A DNA stretch of 64,000 bases, taken from contig CAVTXL010000003.1 in the NCBI GenBank assembly GCA_963738665.1, forward strand, positions 992,001 to 1,056,000, read 5' to 3'. The notes under the pieces were generated by a model. That model searched no databases. It was given only the letters and a program-made list of their open reading frames with translations, and was not told where the DNA came from. This document shows positions 62,810-64,000 of the stretch, piece after piece. The translations under genes and the position numbers were made by a program. Source of the stretch: JABDGM01 sp963738665. Its GTDB lineage: Bacteria > Planctomycetota > Planctomycetia > Pirellulales > Lacipirellulaceae. Within the stretch, counting starts at the first letter, position 1; every line of letters starts with the position of its first letter.

Positions 62810-64000
62810 CGTCCTGAGGCGTTTTCCCGCGCACCAGCCGACGATGTGGGGTCTGCTCACGAGCCGTGCGCGAGTGGCTGCGAACCGGCCGCTGCTCATT
62901 TTTGAAGGTCGCAGCTGCACCTATGGCGAAGCGGCGGAGCGAACAGAATCGCTCGCTAATTCGCTCGCCGCGCACGGCGTCGCCAAGGGCGACCGCGTGG
63001 CCATGATGGCCACGAATAGCGATTCATACGTCTTGTTGCTGTTTGCATTGGCCCGGTTGGGCGCGGTCGCGGTGCCGGTCAATCCGGAATTAAATGCCGC
63101 GGAGGCGGAGTACATCTTTTGCCATGCCGGGGTCTCGATGGTCGCTGGTGCGAGTGCATGCCTTGAGACTGCCCGAGCGGCGAGTGGTGGGTTGGCAAAA
63201 TCGCCTTGGTTTATCCTGTTCGACGAGAAGCTCGATGGGCAGAATGACAATGATTCGACTGTAGCGTTCGGCGAACTAGTACAGCCGTTGGCGCCAGCGA
63301 ACATGCCCGACGTCGGACCGGACGACACGTGGCTGACGCTCTACACTTCGGGCACGACCGGATTTCCCAAGGGCGTCATGCACAGCCAGCAGAACTTCGT
63401 ATTGGCGGGCGAGGCGTTTGTCGAGCGGATGCACCTTACGCCCGACGATCGGCTGCTGGTGGTGCTGCCGCTGTTTCACATCAACGCGCTGTTTTATTCG
63501 CTGGGAGGAGCACTGGCGGCGGGCGCGTCGCTACTCATCAAACCGCGATTCAGCGCGTCGCGATTCTGGCAAGAAGCGGCCGAGGCCGGTGCGACCGAAG
63601 TGAACATCATCGGGGCGGTCGGCAATATCCTCACGCACCGGTCGCGGAGTGAATTTGTGCCTGAACATCGTTTGCAGAAGGTATACGGCGCGGGGATGTC
63701 GCCGGAAACGCTGGACGTGTTTCCGCGCGAATTCGGCGTGCCGACGCTCGTGGAAGGATACGGTTTGACGGAAGTTCCAGGCGTGTGCAATAACCCGTTC
63801 CTTGGGCCGCACAAGCGCGGCAGCATCGGCCGACCGGCCCGGCACCCCGATCACAACCGGCGATTCTCGGAGATGCGCGTGCTCGACGACGAGGGGCGCG
63901 AGTTGCCGATCGGTCAAACCGGTGAAATCGCGATTCGCAGCCCGATCACGATGCAAAGCTACTATCGCGACGCCGAAGCCACGGCCGCTGCGTTTCGCGA
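62772..64000 (+). CDS. AMP-dependent acyl/aryl-CoA ligase, N-terminal part (runs off the right edge)
   Basis: At least 409 residues from ATG 62772 (MTRPILRATSPIDVLRRFPA), overlapping the esterase end by 38 bases; a second ATG at 62844 (MWGLLTSRARVA) is an alternative. ANL-superfamily motifs are present: the P-loop LYTSGTTGFPKGVMHSQQN, LPLFHINALFYSLGGALAAG, EGYGLTEVPGVCNNPF and, near the edge, ELPIGQTGEIAIRSP. The C-terminal lid domain is cut off. The enzyme adenylates a carboxylate and forms its CoA thioester. With a feruloyl-esterase-type gene and MarR upstream, a hydroxycinnamate substrate is a reasonable guess. Confidence 0.88.
   Translation, partial: MTRPILRATSPIDVLRRFPAHQPTMWGLLTSRARVAANRPLLIFEGRSCTYGEAAERTESLANSLAAHGVAKGDRVAMMATNSDSYVLLLFALARLGAVAVPVNPELNAAEAEYIFCHAGVSMVAGASACLETARAASGGLAKSPWFILFDEKLDGQNDNDSTVAFGELVQPLAPANMPDVGPDDTWLTLYTSGTTGFPKGVMHSQQNFVLAGEAFVERMHLTPDDRLLVVLPLFHINALFYSLGGALAAGASLLIKPRFSASRFWQEAAEAGATEVNIIGAVGNILTHRSRSEFVPEHRLQKVYGAGMSPETLDVFPREFGVPTLVEGYGLTEVPGVCNNPFLGPHKRGSIGRPARHPDHNRRFSEMRVLDDEGRELPIGQTGEIAIRSPITMQSYYRDAEATAAAFR

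Noticed and set aside
61241..62920. A 559-codon open frame on the minus strand
   Set aside because: It is exactly antisense to the tannase-family gene, whose conserved motifs are on the plus strand. The minus translation is His/Arg/Gly-rich without motifs. Long antisense frames are expected in GC-rich DNA.

Overview
The window reads as chromosomal DNA of a GC-rich planctomycete, most likely of the Pirellulales type. This is an inference from gene families: secreted proteins with the LEPR-XLL-like N-terminal motif, SBBP-type propeller repeats with dockerin-like and PEP-CTERM-like C-termini, DUF433/DUF5615 toxin-antitoxin pairs, BlaI/BlaR1 pairs with long C-terminal extensions, an ECF sigma factor fused to a Ser/Thr kinase, and a tmRNA tag ending FALAA. 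No rRNA, tRNA or CRISPR array was seen.

Layout. 0-2.8 kb: an edge-truncated GH67 alpha-glucuronidase divergent from a hexuronate-type MFS transporter. 2.8-10.4 kb: a minus-strand operon-like series in which the modules of cobalamin-dependent methionine synthase occur as separate genes: homocysteine methyltransferase, MetH-activation-like protein, ATP-dependent corrinoid reactivator (RACo type), a small PF13769-like protein, corrinoid protein, a UroD-fold methyltransferase, and an NAD-dependent epimerase. 10.6-13.3 kb: a SWIM/SNF2 helicase. 13.4-22.2 kb: a potassium-uptake operon kdpF-A-B-C-D-E with extra small membrane ORFs. 22.2-37.4 kb: a decaying accessory zone with fragments of IS256, IS3/IS481 and ISL3 elements, an IS-split LEPR-XLL metzincin/SBBP gene, an ISL3-truncated SBBP/dockerin/PEP-CTERM gene, three paralogous secreted hydrolase copies, tmRNA (ssrA), and small orphan genes. 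37.4-52.6 kb: housekeeping and regulatory genes (aldo/keto reductase, asparagine synthase, SDR, BON protein, CysE, ferredoxin, sigma-kinase fusion, CDP-alcohol phosphatidyltransferase, LssY-domain protein, PYROXD2-like oxidoreductase, SixA, RNase HII-like). 52.6-54.4 kb: a toxin-antitoxin islet bounded by a 94-bp direct repeat of the 5' end of the RNase HII-like gene. 54.6-58.6 kb: BlaR1-like protease and BlaI-like repressor. 58.7-64 kb: a secreted Sde182-like protein, then a MarR regulator, a tannase/feruloyl-esterase family enzyme and an edge-truncated AMP-dependent acyl-CoA ligase, which look like a hydroxycinnamate-ester catabolic unit.

How the genes work together. GH67 plus hexuronate transporter, and feruloyl esterase plus CoA ligase plus MarR, both point to use of plant cell-wall material. 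The corrinoid operon could move methyl groups from an unidentified donor to homocysteine. Many long genes are interrupted by single-base frameshifts, often in G/C runs, although the downstream frame is perfectly conserved. I treat most of these as assembly or sequencing indels and annotate the whole gene. Genes with IS insertions or missing ends are called pseudogenes. Short palindromic and low-complexity repeats are unusually abundant and several lie in-frame inside genes.
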